A stretch of DNA of 64,000 bases from Leptolyngbya sp. FACHB-321 (GCF_014695975.1 NZ_JACJPI010000073.1:62001-126000); one strand, 5' to 3'; positions 36,842-47,595 are shown, counted from the first letter of the stretch. The notes: generated by a model not told the origin, from the letters alone. Numbers and translations: made by a program.

Positions 36842-37001
36842 GACGATCGCTTTTATTGAAGCCATCAGCGTCAACCTTAAAGCTAAAAGTGAAAGCAAGA
36901 TTAACATTCATAAATCAAATCCGCGTGCTGCCGTTGGTATAAAACAATGTCTGCTAACCTAAACATGCTCTTCGCACGATTTAATCAAGGGGCATTTGAG
37001 T

Positions 37002-38714
37002 ATGGCTGCTTTGACCAAGGCGGTGCCTGACATAACACAGTTCAACATTACACCGATTGATGGGTTAGCGCCTGATCAAACGGTGCTTGGCTACTACGTC
37101 AACAGTACTGCTGCCATCAATATTGAAGATAATCCGCTCGAAACGAACAACGAAGCGGTGCTGGCTAAAATTCGCTCGATCGCCGACTATTTAATTGCTA
37201 GCCCAGAACCGCAAATTGTCATCTCGATTCATGGCTATGGTACTCAGCGATCAGATGCTGAAAAGCGCTATCAGAAAATTTATCGCCATGCTACCCAAAT
37301 CTGCCAGCCGCAAACATCAGTTTTTTTAGGCTATCTTTGGCCATCTGAAAAACCGACGGGCGATCGTTCTGCACCCACTGGCGATCGGGTTACCGACGAC
37401 AACTCCTTTGGCACGAAGATAAAGGATGCTTTTAGCGCGTTACCCATTCTCCTATCAGGGCTGTTTTGGGGTGGGCTAGCTGCAAGCCTGGCGATCGCTT
37501 TCTTGTTAATAACAACTGATGATTTCAACGGGTTGCTAACGCCACCATTAATTGGCTCAGTGCTTGTAAGTGCAGGGTTGTTAACGCTGATTCTTTTACG
37601 CCTTTCAACTTATTTTAGAGATAACTACCGGGCAACTAATTACGGCGTTTTAGATCTCGTTGAGTTGATTCGCCAAATCGACCAGGCAGTCTCCGAAAAA
37701 CTAGCGCTGCAAGAACCGTTAAGCGAAGCAAAGAGAATTAAACTCTCGTTTTTGGGTCACAGTATGGGCTGTTTCATCGTGACTAATACAATCAGAATTC
37801 TCTCTGATGTGTTTGATACAGGCTCGATCAACCAAAACCCTCCTGCGGAGATTGGTCGCGTGTTTCGGTTAGAGCGCTTGATACTGGTCGCGCCTGATAT
37901 TCCAGCCGAATCCATCATGCCCAGACGCTCCAATTTTTTACGATCGTCATTACGTCGCTGTAAAGAAGCATATGTCTTTAGTAATGAAGGCGATTTAGCT
38001 TTACGGCTTGCTTCAACGACTGCTAATTACTTTAGTTTTCCGGCTAGAAAACGCTCTAGTGGCTATCGGTTAGGCAATGTTACAGTCAGACACTTTAAAG
38101 GTCAGGCTGACCATCAAAACTACTCATTGCAAGATCAGAACTATGGCATTGTCAACCAAAAAAACGGGACGGTAGAATCACCGTTCCAGCATTTAGAAGT
38201 GCGAGCATCCGATCGTGAACATCACACACTAGAAGAACTAAGAGGCAACAAAGTGCTGAAAGAGCATCTAACAGAGGCTCCCAACGTCAATATTGTTGCT
38301 GATTTGTTCACTTACTTTGACTGCACCGATTATGTTGATTTTCAGGATGAATTAAAAGGCTCTGAGCAACCAGAACAGCCGCGTGGTGTCGTCAGTTTTG
38401 CCCTGAGAAAAGCAGCACTTAACCTGATTGATTATGCCCGCTTAAACATTTCATACTTTAAGCAAAGTCTTGGCTTTGGTGGCATCAACGTGCATGGCGG
38501 CTACTTTAATGGTGTTTGGAGCCAACAGGTTATTTACGGACTCGCCTTTATAGGGTTTCAACGCTTCTTAGCAGCACTACCAGACGCAACATCGAGCGAT
38601 CATTCCACGAAAGCGCTGGAACACAAACTGGACAATTTCTCGACAATCTGCCAACAAAAAGGCATACAGGTCGTGCTTGCACCCATCCGGTACGAAAAAG
38701 ATGTGAACGTTTGA
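37002..38714 (+). CDS. Membrane-associated alpha/beta hydrolase of unknown substrate
   Basis: The start is ATG 37002 with AAGGGG upstream; the 570-residue product has an oxyanion motif VISIHGYGTQ near residue 70, two adjacent membrane helices at about 145-200, then the nucleophile elbow FLGHSMGCFIV with serine near 250 and an acid-bearing LVAPDIPAE. A histidine near 398-405 (REHHTLEEL) could complete a triad, but this is not certain. The helices inserted between the strand and the elbow are unusual. The C-terminal 150 residues match nothing I recognise. A dispersed palindrome lies just downstream. Confidence 0.75.
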   Translation: MAALTKAVPDITQFNITPIDGLAPDQTVLGYYVNSTAAINIEDNPLETNNEAVLAKIRSIADYLIASPEPQIVISIHGYGTQRSDAEKRYQKIYRHATQICQPQTSVFLGYLWPSEKPTGDRSAPTGDRVTDDNSFGTKIKDAFSALPILLSGLFWGGLAASLAIAFLLITTDDFNGLLTPPLIGSVLVSAGLLTLILLRLSTYFRDNYRATNYGVLDLVELIRQIDQAVSEKLALQEPLSEAKRIKLSFLGHSMGCFIVTNTIRILSDVFDTGSINQNPPAEIGRVFRLERLILVAPDIPAESIMPRRSNFLRSSLRRCKEAYVFSNEGDLALRLASTTANYFSFPARKRSSGYRLGNVTVRHFKGQADHQNYSLQDQNYGIVNQKNGTVESPFQHLEVRASDREHHTLEELRGNKVLKEHLTEAPNVNIVADLFTYFDCTDYVDFQDELKGSEQPEQPRGVVSFALRKAALNLIDYARLNISYFKQSLGFGGINVHGGYFNGVWSQQVIYGLAFIGFQRFLAALPDATSSDHSTKALEHKLDNFSTICQQKGIQVVLAPIRYEKDVNV

Positions 38715-38725
38715 TTATGAATGCA

Positions 38726-38757
38726 AGATCCCGACTTCCTCAAGAAGTCAGGGATCT
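38726..38757. repeat. Dispersed cyanobacterial palindrome, terminator-like
   Basis: AGATCCC-GACTTC and GAAGTC-A-GGGATCT fold into a near-perfect hairpin with one bulged A. Very similar palindromes are scattered through many cyanobacterial genomes and resemble the ends of IS200/IS605 elements or small non-autonomous repeats. It lies between convergent genes. Confidence 0.7.
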
Positions 38758-38770
38758 AAATTGCTCAATG

Positions 38771-39598
38771 CTACTTTCCTAACAGTTTCACCAAGCCAAT
38801 GCCACCGAAATACAGTCCCACTACGGCTCCACCTAAGAGACTTTGAGTGAGAGGATCGGTTGAGGGGGTAAGGACGGCACCGAGAACGGCAGCTCCTAGG
38901 AGGACGTAGCGCCAGCCAAAAAGCATTTGCCGGGACGAAACGATGCCCAGCAAACCGAGGAGCATTTGGATAATAGGAATTTGAAACGCCAACCCGGTGC
39001 TGAACATCAGCAGCAAGACAAACTCGAAGTAACGATCGATCGACCAGAGTTGCTCCACTACGTCTGCGCCGTAGGAGATAAAGAAGTTGAGGGCAGCCGG
39101 AATCAGCGCGATGTAAGCAAAACCCAAACCACCAACAAAAAGAAAACTAGAACCAAAGACGATCGGTGCTAATAGCCTGCGTTCGCGGCGAGTTAGGCCC
39201 GGCAGCACAAAGGCAATAATCTGGTACAGGATCACGGGACTTGCCAGCAGAATACCGCTGTAAGCTGCAACCTTCATCGAAACGAAAAAATATTCTCCCG
39301 GCGCAAGCTGAAGAAACTTGACTGCACCGGCAGGCAGCTCAAGTACTTGCACAATCTGCTTCACAAAGAAGAAGCACCCGACAATACCAATGGCAACCGC
39401 AATGAGCGCGTAGAAAATGCGCTGCCGCAGTTCTTCCAAATGGTCAAACAGGGACATTTCCACATCGTCAAGCAGGTCTTCCTCTTCAACGACATCGGTG
39501 TCTGCGGCTGTTGCGCTCAAATTAAGGGAATCCGCATGACTGGCATCAAGGGCGAAATCCGGTTGGGGTACTGTCTCTAGTTCCGAGGGAGCCGTCAT
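38771..39598 (-). CDS. tatC: Sec-independent (twin-arginine) translocase subunit TatC
   Basis: This 275-residue protein has six membrane helices and the TatC signatures [18 protein letters not shown] near the N-terminus, and [17 protein letters not shown] and the [22 protein letters not shown] segment later. The first 50 residues form an acidic cytoplasmic tail, longer than usual. TatC recognises the RR motif of folded exported proteins; candidate clients in this window are the BMP-like lipoprotein and the dienelactone hydrolase-like protein. No tatA is adjacent. Confidence 0.96.
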   Translation of the reverse strand: MTAPSELETVPQPDFALDASHADSLNLSATAADTDVVEEEDLLDDVEMSLFDHLEELRQRIFYALIAVAIGIVGCFFFVKQIVQVLELPAGAVKFLQLAPGEYFFVSMKVAAYSGILLASPVILYQIIAFVLPGLTRRERRLLAPIVFGSSFLFVGGLGFAYIALIPAALNFFISYGADVVEQLWSIDRYFEFVLLLMFSTGLAFQIPIIQMLLGLLGIVSSRQMLFGWRYVLLGAAVLGAVLTPSTDPLTQSLLGGAVVGLYFGGIGLVKLLGK

Positions 39599-39739
39599 GA
39601 GTTAGCGTCTGTCCGTAGGTCTCCTCATTATTGTATCTGGGTGAGCAGTGGGAGCAAGCGATCGGGCGAAGAGTCAGGGGAAGCAGAGGAAGCAGAGGAG
39701 TGAGGGGGATAGAAAGTTTTGAGTTTTGAGTTGATTTTG

Positions 39740-39823
39740 CCTTTTACCTTCTACCCTTTACCTTCTGCCCTCTGCCTCTTGCCTCTTGCCTTCTGCCCTC
39801 ATCCTTCATCCCTATCCCCCATT
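39740..39823 (+). repeat. Array of about ten degenerate 7-nt repeats
   Basis: Units CCTTTTA, CCTTCTA, CCCTTTA, CCTTCTG, CCCTCTG, CCTCTTG (twice), CCTTCTG, CCCTCAT and CCTTCAT follow each other without gap. This is the short tandem heptamer repeat class of filamentous cyanobacteria. It fills most of the roughly 300 bp between tatC and por. Confidence 0.85.
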
Positions 39824-39865
39824 CCCTCCAAAGTGGTTCCAGTCGTCAACAATGTGAGATCCTGA

Positions 39866-40858
<993 letters not shown>

Positions 40859-40978
40859 CGCGATCGCAGTTTTATGCGGTTAGCAACGGCAGGTAATCAG
40901 TGCGACTGAGAATGAGTCGTAAGCACCGAAACAAAACTAGAGGCACTACCAGGTTGATCACACAAATTTCCTCTCCTA

Positions 40979-41920
40979 ATGAACTGCTCTATTCGTCCGC
41001 TACAAGCCTCAGACTTAGCCACTGCTGACCATATTTTTCGGCTTGCCTTTGGCACCTTCATTGGGCTACCGGAACCAGCAACCTTTGGCGGCGATGCCAG
41101 TTATATCAAACATCGCTGGCAGACAAATGCGATCGGAGCCTTTGCGGCTGAAGTTGATGGCACGCTGGTCGGGTCAAATTTAGCTACTAACTGGGGTAGC
41201 TTTGGCTTTTTTGGTCCGTTGAGCGTACAGCCCGATTGGTGGGGCAAGGGCATTGCTCAAGAGTTGGTTGCTGTGGTTGTAGAGCAGTTTAGACAAGAGC
41301 AGATTGAGCAAACAGCGCTCTTTACCTTTCCCAATAGCCCCAAGCATCACGCGCTGTACCAAAAGTTTGGGTTTTATCCGCAATATCTGACGGCTGTTAT
41401 GGCTAAAGCGGTTCAGCAGCCAGCCCCCCTGCCACCAGCCTCTCGCTATACAGAGATGTCTGTAGCACAGCAAGCACAGGCACTCAGCGATAGCCGCGCA
41501 CTGACAGATACCGTTTTTGCAGGGCTAGACTTATCGACTGAAATAGCAGCTGTACAGGCACAACGTCTGGGCGATACAGTTTTTCTGTGGGATGAGGCAG
41601 GGCTGACTGGGTTCGCTGTGTGTCACTATGGTGCAGAGACAGAAGCCGGTAGTGACACTTGTTATGTCAAATTTGGAGCCGTGCGATCGCAATCCCAGGC
41701 TGGCTTACACTTCGAGCAACTACTTGGTTTTGCTGAGTCTCTAGCTGCTGCTGAAGGGATGTCGCGCCTGGTCGCTGGAGTTAATACTAGTCGTCACGAA
41801 GCCTACTGCCGAATGATGGCTCTCGGTTTTCGCACCGAAATAACAGGCGTAGCAATGCAACCAGCGAACAAACCTGGCTACAATCGACCGGATGTGTTTG
41901 CTGTGGATGACTGGCGTTAG
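40979..41920 (+). CDS. GNAT family N-acetyltransferase (two-domain)
   Basis: This 313-residue protein has a GNAT domain at about 4-145 with the acetyl-CoA pyrophosphate loop QPDWWGKGIAQELV, then a second, degenerate half from about 170 to 310. The aromatic PNSPKHHALYQKFGFYP segment marks the end of the first domain. Two-domain GNATs acetylate amines or peptides; the substrate cannot be stated. It stands downstream of por with about 120 bp between them. Confidence 0.87.
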   Translation: MNCSIRPLQASDLATADHIFRLAFGTFIGLPEPATFGGDASYIKHRWQTNAIGAFAAEVDGTLVGSNLATNWGSFGFFGPLSVQPDWWGKGIAQELVAVVVEQFRQEQIEQTALFTFPNSPKHHALYQKFGFYPQYLTAVMAKAVQQPAPLPPASRYTEMSVAQQAQALSDSRALTDTVFAGLDLSTEIAAVQAQRLGDTVFLWDEAGLTGFAVCHYGAETEAGSDTCYVKFGAVRSQSQAGLHFEQLLGFAESLAAAEGMSRLVAGVNTSRHEAYCRMMALGFRTEITGVAMQPANKPGYNRPDVFAVDDWR

Positions 41921-41979
41921 GGGAGTAGGGAGTAGAGAATGGGCTTCGACGTATGCGCTCAGCCGAACGGGAGTAGAGA

Positions 41980-42849
41980 GTGGGGAATGCTGAAGTACGG
42001 TTGAGGCTCAGAGAACGACTAGAGGCGCATCTGATCCAGATTGCCCGTGAGCGTGACCCTTACCTGGCAACAGCAGGACATTTTTTTGTACGTGAATATA
42101 TCCGGGCACAGTTCGCCCAATGGGGCGCAGTTGAAGCGCATGAGTTTCAAGAGCAGGGCACAGTCTTTCAGAATTTGATTCTGAACTTGCCAGCACAGGA
42201 TGAAACGAGACGTCGATCGCTGCCGCCGATTCTGATTGGTGCCCATTACGATGCAGTACCTGGCTCACCGGGAGCTGATGACAATGCAACTGGGGTTGCC
42301 GTGCTGCTTGAGCTAGCGCGTCTGTTTGCAGCGTCACCAATACGGTATCCTGTTCGGTTCGTTGCCTTTGATTTAGAAGAGACGAGCTACGATCGCGCTG
42401 GCAGCACTCACTACGCCAACTCACTTCAGCAAGAACCGCTGCGCCTCATGCTGTCCTTGGAGATGTTGGGCTACTGCAATCGCACGTCTGGTTCCCAACG
42501 CTATCCAGCAGGCTTGCAGCACTTCTATCCAAATCGAGGCGATTTCATTGGCTTGATTGGCAACCTCAAAACTATTCCTGATTTAATTCGTCTGAACCAT
42601 ACGGTACGGCAGTGTGACGTGCCTTGTGAATGGCTACCTGCCGGAAACCGAGGGCTGATTGTGCCAGATACCCGTCGCAGCGACCATGCTGCCTTTTGGG
42701 ACAAAGGCTATCGAGCAATCATGGTTACAGATACATCCTTTCTTCGTAATCCGCACTATCACAAACCAGGCGATCGCCTAGACACCTTAGACCTCGATTT
42801 TCTCACCAATGTTTGCCACAGCCTTGCACGCGGCATCCAACAGTTATAG
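41980..42849 (+). CDS. M28 family metallopeptidase
   Basis: The frame opens at GTG 41980; TTG 42001 is an alternative, and no strong ribosome site decides. The 289-residue protein has the di-zinc ligands in IGAHYDAVPGSPGADDNATG (H and D), the catalytic EE in FDLEETSYDRAGS, the later glutamate/aspartate region LSLEMLGYC, and the final histidine in RRSDHAAFWDKG. It is an aminopeptidase or glutaminyl cyclase-like enzyme of the Zn-exopeptidase class. No signal peptide is visible, so it is probably cytoplasmic. Confidence 0.88.
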   Translation: MGNAEVRLRLRERLEAHLIQIARERDPYLATAGHFFVREYIRAQFAQWGAVEAHEFQEQGTVFQNLILNLPAQDETRRRSLPPILIGAHYDAVPGSPGADDNATGVAVLLELARLFAASPIRYPVRFVAFDLEETSYDRAGSTHYANSLQQEPLRLMLSLEMLGYCNRTSGSQRYPAGLQHFYPNRGDFIGLIGNLKTIPDLIRLNHTVRQCDVPCEWLPAGNRGLIVPDTRRSDHAAFWDKGYRAIMVTDTSFLRNPHYHKPGDRLDTLDLDFLTNVCHSLARGIQQL

Positions 42850-43549
42850 CGGTTTTCACGGAGATGAAAAAATCGAACATTATTAGCCGTACTGCGCGTG
42901 CTCAGGAAAGCCTACAAACGCATCTAGCTAGCTTTTTGGGGTTGCCATAGCAAAAGGATGAGCGATGAGGGATGAAGAGAAGCCCTTGCTTAAAAGAAGT
43001 TTCAAGGTTGATGTCTGTTCTAACGTTCTCTTCGACTGCTATACCAATCGCTACCAAACAAGGCAGATGCGTTAGAAGGTCTGGTCATTACTGTCAGAAA
43101 CCAATCACTCAAAACCTTGCTTAGAACACAGCAACGCCTTAGTTTCTTAGTTGACGGCAGACGCTTTTAAAGAGTCTGGTAACACGATGAAGTTCGTGAG
43201 CACAAACGACCGTCTGTCCCTATAGGCGATCGATAGTAAGTAAAAATCAAATGGTCTGAGGAGCAAAGGCACGCTAGAAAGTCTCACCTGAGGGCTGCTT
43301 TTCCGTCAAGCTTTCTGTAACAGGACAACGGCTAGAGACTAGGCTTTAAGTGACAAAGGTAGACCGTTCTGTTGCTCTACTTGCTTCACAAAAGCCGTTG
43401 TAACTAACACCAGCCTAACCGTACGAAGCGAGTGCTTAAAGTAAATCTTTGACGAAAGGATTGTGGCGGAAATACTGAGAAATTACTGGCACCGTTTCTG
43501 CTATTTAGAGCTATCGTGTTAGTAACAAGCATTTGGGGAGAAGGGGAGA
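42850..43549. other. 700-bp intergenic region containing a dispersed repeat
   Basis: No credible gene is seen. The segment 42961-43043 is an inverted, roughly 80% identical copy of a sequence at 48547-48630. The rest holds HIP1-like octamers and no tRNA or terminator I can recognise. Confidence 0.5.
42961..43043 (-). repeat. Dispersed intergenic repeat, copy 1
   Basis: Its reverse complement begins TATAGCAGTCGAAG and continues through ACCTTGAAAC and TTTAAGCAAGGGCTTCT, closely matching 48547-48630 on the plus strand. Both copies lie in gene-free regions. Confidence 0.75.
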
Positions 43550-44350
43550 ATGGTCATGCGTCAACTCATGTTTATTGGACTTGTTGGGGCGATCGCGTTG
43601 ACCACTGCCAGTTGTACGTCTGAGAGCGATGTTGCTACAGCCCCCTCGCCCGTCGTCTCTGCCCCAGCAGTGCAGAAACCCGCCACTAGCCAACCTTTTG
43701 GCACCAAAGCTACCCCCTTGGTGGCTCAAAAACCGCCTGCTGGTGACACAATCCCAGGTTTAATCCAATCCACTAACGGCAACGAGCGGGCAAAACAAGT
43801 ACAGGCAAGCATTGATGGTCGGAAAGGGAAAGATCCCTTTGCTGGGCTACCGCCAAAGCTGCAACAGCCAACAGTTGTTAATCGTCAAAACGTGCCGACT
43901 GTCAATCGACTGCCGACACCGCCTCAATCAGCAACTCGTAGACCAACGACAACCGCCTTTAACCCTAGAACACCCTTGCCCCCACGGGGAACAACTGGGT
44001 CACCCCAGGGAACTGCCGGATCACCTCGAGGAACTGCCGCGTCACCCCAAGGAACAGCAAATACCCCAACCATTAGCACTCTACCGCCTCTCCCATCAGC
44101 TACCCTAGCAAATGGAGTGCAAGTCAGCGGTGTGGTTGTGGTGAACGGCGCTCCGCAAGCGATCGTTAAAGCACCGAATGAAGAAACCAGCCGTCATGTC
44201 AGAGTTGGGCAACGCATTTCTAATGGGCAGGTACTCGTCAAGCGTATTGAAATGAACGCTGGCAGTGATCCGATTGTGATTTTTGAAGAAAATGGGGTCG
44301 AGGTCGCTAGAGCCGTAGGCGCAACAGTACAAGCGGCGAACCCTGTCTAG
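43550..44350 (+). CDS. Pro/Thr-rich lipoprotein with a conserved C-terminal domain
   Basis: This 266-residue protein has GGGGAGAAGGGGAGA before its ATG and a lipobox ending TTASC at about residue 22. The middle (about 25-180) is rich in Pro, Thr and Gln, with four 7-residue units (GTTGSPQ, GTAGSPR, GTAASPQ, GTANTPT). The C-terminal 80 residues (VQVSGVVVVNGAPQAIVKAP, then HVRVGQRISNGQVLV) form a compact beta domain that resembles the PilP/GspC family of periplasmic pilus and secretion proteins. That resemblance is weak and no pilus genes adjoin. I leave it unnamed. Confidence 0.78.
   Translation: MVMRQLMFIGLVGAIALTTASCTSESDVATAPSPVVSAPAVQKPATSQPFGTKATPLVAQKPPAGDTIPGLIQSTNGNERAKQVQASIDGRKGKDPFAGLPPKLQQPTVVNRQNVPTVNRLPTPPQSATRRPTTTAFNPRTPLPPRGTTGSPQGTAGSPRGTAASPQGTANTPTISTLPPLPSATLANGVQVSGVVVVNGAPQAIVKAPNEETSRHVRVGQRISNGQVLVKRIEMNAGSDPIVIFEENGVEVARAVGATVQAANPV
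43988..44071 (+). repeat. Four tandem 21-bp units inside the lipoprotein gene
   Basis: Units begin GGAAC at 43988, 44009, 44030 and 44051 and encode the in-frame heptapeptides GTTGSPQ, GTAGSPR, GTAASPQ and GTANTPT. Confidence 0.85.
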
Positions 44351-44363
44351 GGCGTTCCGCCAG

Positions 44364-44398
44364 CGTTGACCTGTCAATTTAAGAGTGACAGGTTAACG
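44364..44398 (+). terminator. Hairpin downstream of the lipoprotein gene
   Basis: GCGTTGACCTGTCA and TGACAGGTTAACGC form a 13-bp stem with one G-T pair over a 9-nt loop, 14 bp past the stop. No clear T-run follows. Confidence 0.6.
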
Positions 44399-44568
44399 CG
44401 TTCACTTTGGGGCAGCTTCCTAGAGGTTTTCGACTTATTAAAAGAAGCTTGACAGCGTGTAAGCTCCTGCTGGCAACAATTTACAACAACTGAAGACCTT
44501 GGCAGGCAGTAAGCGCTAGAGTGAGAAAATACTTTTGTCGCTAGTTTTTGTTTGAAGCTGTGCAATTT

Positions 44569-45237
44569 ATGACACAGGCTGCTGTCGATCAACCGTTGTG
44601 GGGCTTCCTGGGCTCCAATTTGCTCGATTTAGTCTTCGCGCCAAGTCACCAGCCAGATCCGCGCTTAACGCAGGACGCTGACTTGCTGCGCCAGTTTAAC
44701 TTTGTGCCAGGGTTGAAAGAACTTTTGATGCTACGACAGGTTCATGCCTTAGAACATGCCACTGTTTGGGTTTTGAGCGGTCAGGCAGAAAGCCAGCTAA
44801 CACCAAGGGCAATAGCACCAGACAACGAGCTATTGGGCGGCATGTCTACAGATCGCGGCTTTTACCTTTACGGACAAGTCGATAGTGTTGCCTTGCGCCG
44901 TGCCGTTCAAGTAGCCTTACGACGGCTTACGGCTGGAGAATGGCATCTAGCGGTGCATCCTCGCTGTGGCACCAATCTATCTGTAGGAATGTTGTTGACG
45001 GCTGGTTTAGCAGTCGGGGCAGCCATCCTTCTACCACGGGGACCAATTGAGCAATTTATGGGCTTGGGCGCTGCCGCCGCGATCGCTGCTCATCTTACCC
45101 CCGACTTTGGCAGCCTTGCCCAGCAGTATGTCACAACTGCTATTCCGTTTAACCTGGCGATTGAGCGCATCACCATCAGCCAGGATGCCTCTGGGCGAGC
45201 TGTACACTTTGTTCAGGTGAGTTGGCAAGAAGGATAA
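44569..45237 (+). CDS. Conserved cyanobacterial protein (DUF6391-like)
   Basis: The ATG at 44569 is preferred to the TTG at 44548. The 222-residue product has a conserved central region (VPGLKELLMLRQVHALEHATVWVL) followed by a Gly/Ala-rich hydrophobic hairpin around residues 145-180 (GMLLTAGLAVGAAILLPRG). HALEHAT is the best candidate for a functional site because of its two histidines and a glutamate, which could bind metal. The family is common in cyanobacteria without known function. Confidence 0.78.
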   Translation: MTQAAVDQPLWGFLGSNLLDLVFAPSHQPDPRLTQDADLLRQFNFVPGLKELLMLRQVHALEHATVWVLSGQAESQLTPRAIAPDNELLGGMSTDRGFYLYGQVDSVALRRAVQVALRRLTAGEWHLAVHPRCGTNLSVGMLLTAGLAVGAAILLPRGPIEQFMGLGAAAAIAAHLTPDFGSLAQQYVTTAIPFNLAIERITISQDASGRAVHFVQVSWQEG

Positions 45238-45266
45238 GAAAGCCATGTCTCACCAGCTTCTTTTTA

Positions 45267-47330
45267 TCACTGTGCGGCATCAGGAGCCGAGATATTGTCG
45301 GCAGCAGCAAGGCTTAAGTCGTAGCTGATTGTCCCAGCTGCATTAGAGACAACCACAATCTCGTAAAAACCAGATTCAGTTAATTTGCCAGACCAGCTTG
45401 TCTTGGCTGAGTCTTCTAACAGGGCAGCAGCTTTACTTGTGGGCGGATAGATCGAAAGACGAGTCTCTTGGTTCGCCTGCAATTGAATCTGAATGACTTG
45501 ATCTTTAGTAAGCTCGGCAATGTATGCCTTGCCCTCTCCTGCCTTGAGCGTGCCGCTAACCTGCTGGCTAAAGCGACCTTCAGGAAATTTAATCGTTTCC
45601 AGCGTGGTGCCAGCTTTCACAGCATTGAGTTGTTCAGCAGCGATCGCCTGCCACACCTGACCGATCGGCTTGTTCAAAATACTTTGGTTGCGCGGCTGAT
45701 CGGGAAACAGCTCAAAAAAGCGTACATCGGTAAGGTCATTAAGTGCCCGACTGCTAAGATTGAGCCGATTAACGTCTGCCTGCCGTGCTTTTAAGTCTGC
45801 ATCGGTGTATTGGCCCAAGCGGGATCGAACCTCACTGCTAAGGGGTTTAAGTTGATCTAGCCATTGGTTCGCGATTTGATCCCATGCAGCGCGAAGGGGT
45901 GCATCGGCTGCGTCTGCCGTGAGTTGCCGTCCGCTACGGTCTGGATACTTGTCATAAAAGGTGTCATTGACCAGACTGGAGAGAAAAACAGCGTCAATGC
46001 CCAGAGCCTCACGACGCTGGTCAAGCGCCTGTTTACGCTTTTGCTCTGCCTGCGAAAATCGAGGTGCAGGCGGTTTTGTGCTGGCATTTGTTGTTTGAGA
46101 CGGCTGGGGTTTGGGCTGCTTCAAGGGTTGCCAATCATGAGCAATCCACCAGGTAAACCAGACCGTACCTGCCGCTAACAGCAGGAGAGCGATCGTTCCA
46201 AAACCAGACCGGCGTTGGGGTCGGGTAGCAGGCGGATAGACAGTTGCGGCTTGAGTAACGTGACCGACCTGGGCAGGCGCAACTGCCACGGTTGCTGGAT
46301 ACAGTTCAGAGGCAGCGGACGATCGATGTCCCCTCGGTGGTTGCGTGGCGCGAACGTCTGAGGCTGGTAGGCTGCTACCCAAGGCTGCCATCACTGCTTG
46401 CGCCGTTTGGTAGCGTTTAGCCGGATCGGGGTCCAGCATGCGGCTTAAAATTGCAATCAGCTTTGGACTAAGGTTAACCAGCTTCAGCCATTGACGGCGA
46501 TTACCTGCCAGGAGATCCTGCGGTTCCTTACCGGTTAGCAACACCAGCACCGTTGCTGCCAGGGCATAAAAGTCACTATGCGGAAAGACTTCGCCTCGAT
46601 CCATTTGCTCACTGGGAGCATAGCCAACTTTGCCTAGACAAGTAACCTTGGCAGGGAGAGCAGCCACCGATCGCCGCAATTGTGAGTTCACTTCAGCGGC
46701 TGCCTGCTTGACACCACCAAAATCAATCAAGATGGGCAAGCCATCGACCGTCCGCAGCATCAAATTGTCAGGCGAAATATCCCGATGAATCACGCCACAG
46801 GCATGGATGTAGTCTAGTACAGGCAGGAGTTGCAGCAATAGTTGCGTCACATCTGCTTCTGTAAAGCCATAGCCCTGGTTTTGGCGCGATCGCTGCAATG
46901 CCTGATACGTCTCACCCTCTACATAGTCCTGTACCAAAAACAGCCGCCGCTTGCCTTGCCAATCTGCCTGAAACAGTTCCCGAAAGCGTGGAATCTGAGG
47001 GTGCTGTAGTTTGTAGAGAATGCCTGCCTCCCGCTCAAACAATTCCTCTGCTTTGTGTAGCGCCTCCGTCCCTTGCACCTGCGGCGCAAATTCTTTCAGC
47101 ACACACCGCTCATGAAACCGATTGGTATCTTCTGCCAGGTAAGTACGCCCAAAGCCGCCATGACCCAACTCATGCAAGACGCGATAGCGCAAACCCAACA
47201 TTTGCCCTGTCATGCCCACAGCTGGCGATCGCGGTATGATAGGCAACATCTCACCACATAGGCGACAAAAGCGATTGTCGTCAGGATTATCGTGCCCCTG
47301 GCTGCAAAAGAGAGATTTCATCAGGTTCAT
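45267..47330 (-). CDS. Ser/Thr protein kinase with N-terminal zinc ribbon and C-terminal sensor-like domain
   Basis: This 687-residue protein begins with a short zinc-ribbon-like module (FCSQGH and FCRLCGE, about 6-27). The kinase domain (about 47-325) has GHGGFGRTYLAE, the lysine in CVLKEFAPQ, HRDISPDNLML and IDFGG. The activation segment contains an insert (AALPAKVTCLGKVGYAPSEQ). A membrane helix at about 380-398 (FGTIALLLLAAGTVWFTWW) separates it from an extracytoplasmic region with a DUF4157-like helical part and a beta-rich end that resembles pre-peptidase/PPC-type domains. Such multidomain kinases are common in filamentous cyanobacteria; no substrate is apparent. Confidence 0.9.
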   Translation of the reverse strand: MNLMKSLFCSQGHDNPDDNRFCRLCGEMLPIIPRSPAVGMTGQMLGLRYRVLHELGHGGFGRTYLAEDTNRFHERCVLKEFAPQVQGTEALHKAEELFEREAGILYKLQHPQIPRFRELFQADWQGKRRLFLVQDYVEGETYQALQRSRQNQGYGFTEADVTQLLLQLLPVLDYIHACGVIHRDISPDNLMLRTVDGLPILIDFGGVKQAAAEVNSQLRRSVAALPAKVTCLGKVGYAPSEQMDRGEVFPHSDFYALAATVLVLLTGKEPQDLLAGNRRQWLKLVNLSPKLIAILSRMLDPDPAKRYQTAQAVMAALGSSLPASDVRATQPPRGHRSSAASELYPATVAVAPAQVGHVTQAATVYPPATRPQRRSGFGTIALLLLAAGTVWFTWWIAHDWQPLKQPKPQPSQTTNASTKPPAPRFSQAEQKRKQALDQRREALGIDAVFLSSLVNDTFYDKYPDRSGRQLTADAADAPLRAAWDQIANQWLDQLKPLSSEVRSRLGQYTDADLKARQADVNRLNLSSRALNDLTDVRFFELFPDQPRNQSILNKPIGQVWQAIAAEQLNAVKAGTTLETIKFPEGRFSQQVSGTLKAGEGKAYIAELTKDQVIQIQLQANQETRLSIYPPTSKAAALLEDSAKTSWSGKLTESGFYEIVVVSNAAGTISYDLSLAAADNISAPDAAQ

Positions 47331-47436
47331 TGGAAAGGTATCAGGAACAGAAGATTGAAGAGGGGCTGAGGGGGCGGTATGCAGTCTCCATCATACCCAC
47401 CGTTAAAGTAGTCATTAGCAATTTAGTTTAGGGGAA

Positions 47437-47510
47437 GGCAGAAGGCGGAAGGCAGAGGGCAAAAGGCTAAAGGCAGAAGTATTAAAGCTGAAGGCTAAAG
47501 GATGTAATTG
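47437..47510 (+). repeat. Heptamer array, purine-rich orientation
   Basis: Units GGCAGAA, GGCGGAA, GGCAGAG, GGCAAAA, GGCTAAA, GGCAGAA and then irregular GGCTAAA-type units run in series. They are largely complementary to the array at 47596-47637, so the two could pair into a large hairpin. Confidence 0.8.
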
Positions 47511-47595
47511 TGGTCAGTGATGAACGGTCAAAATAACTCAAAACTCACAGCTTAAAAGTCATAATTTCTCTTATCGCCTCATCTCCTATCTTCTT

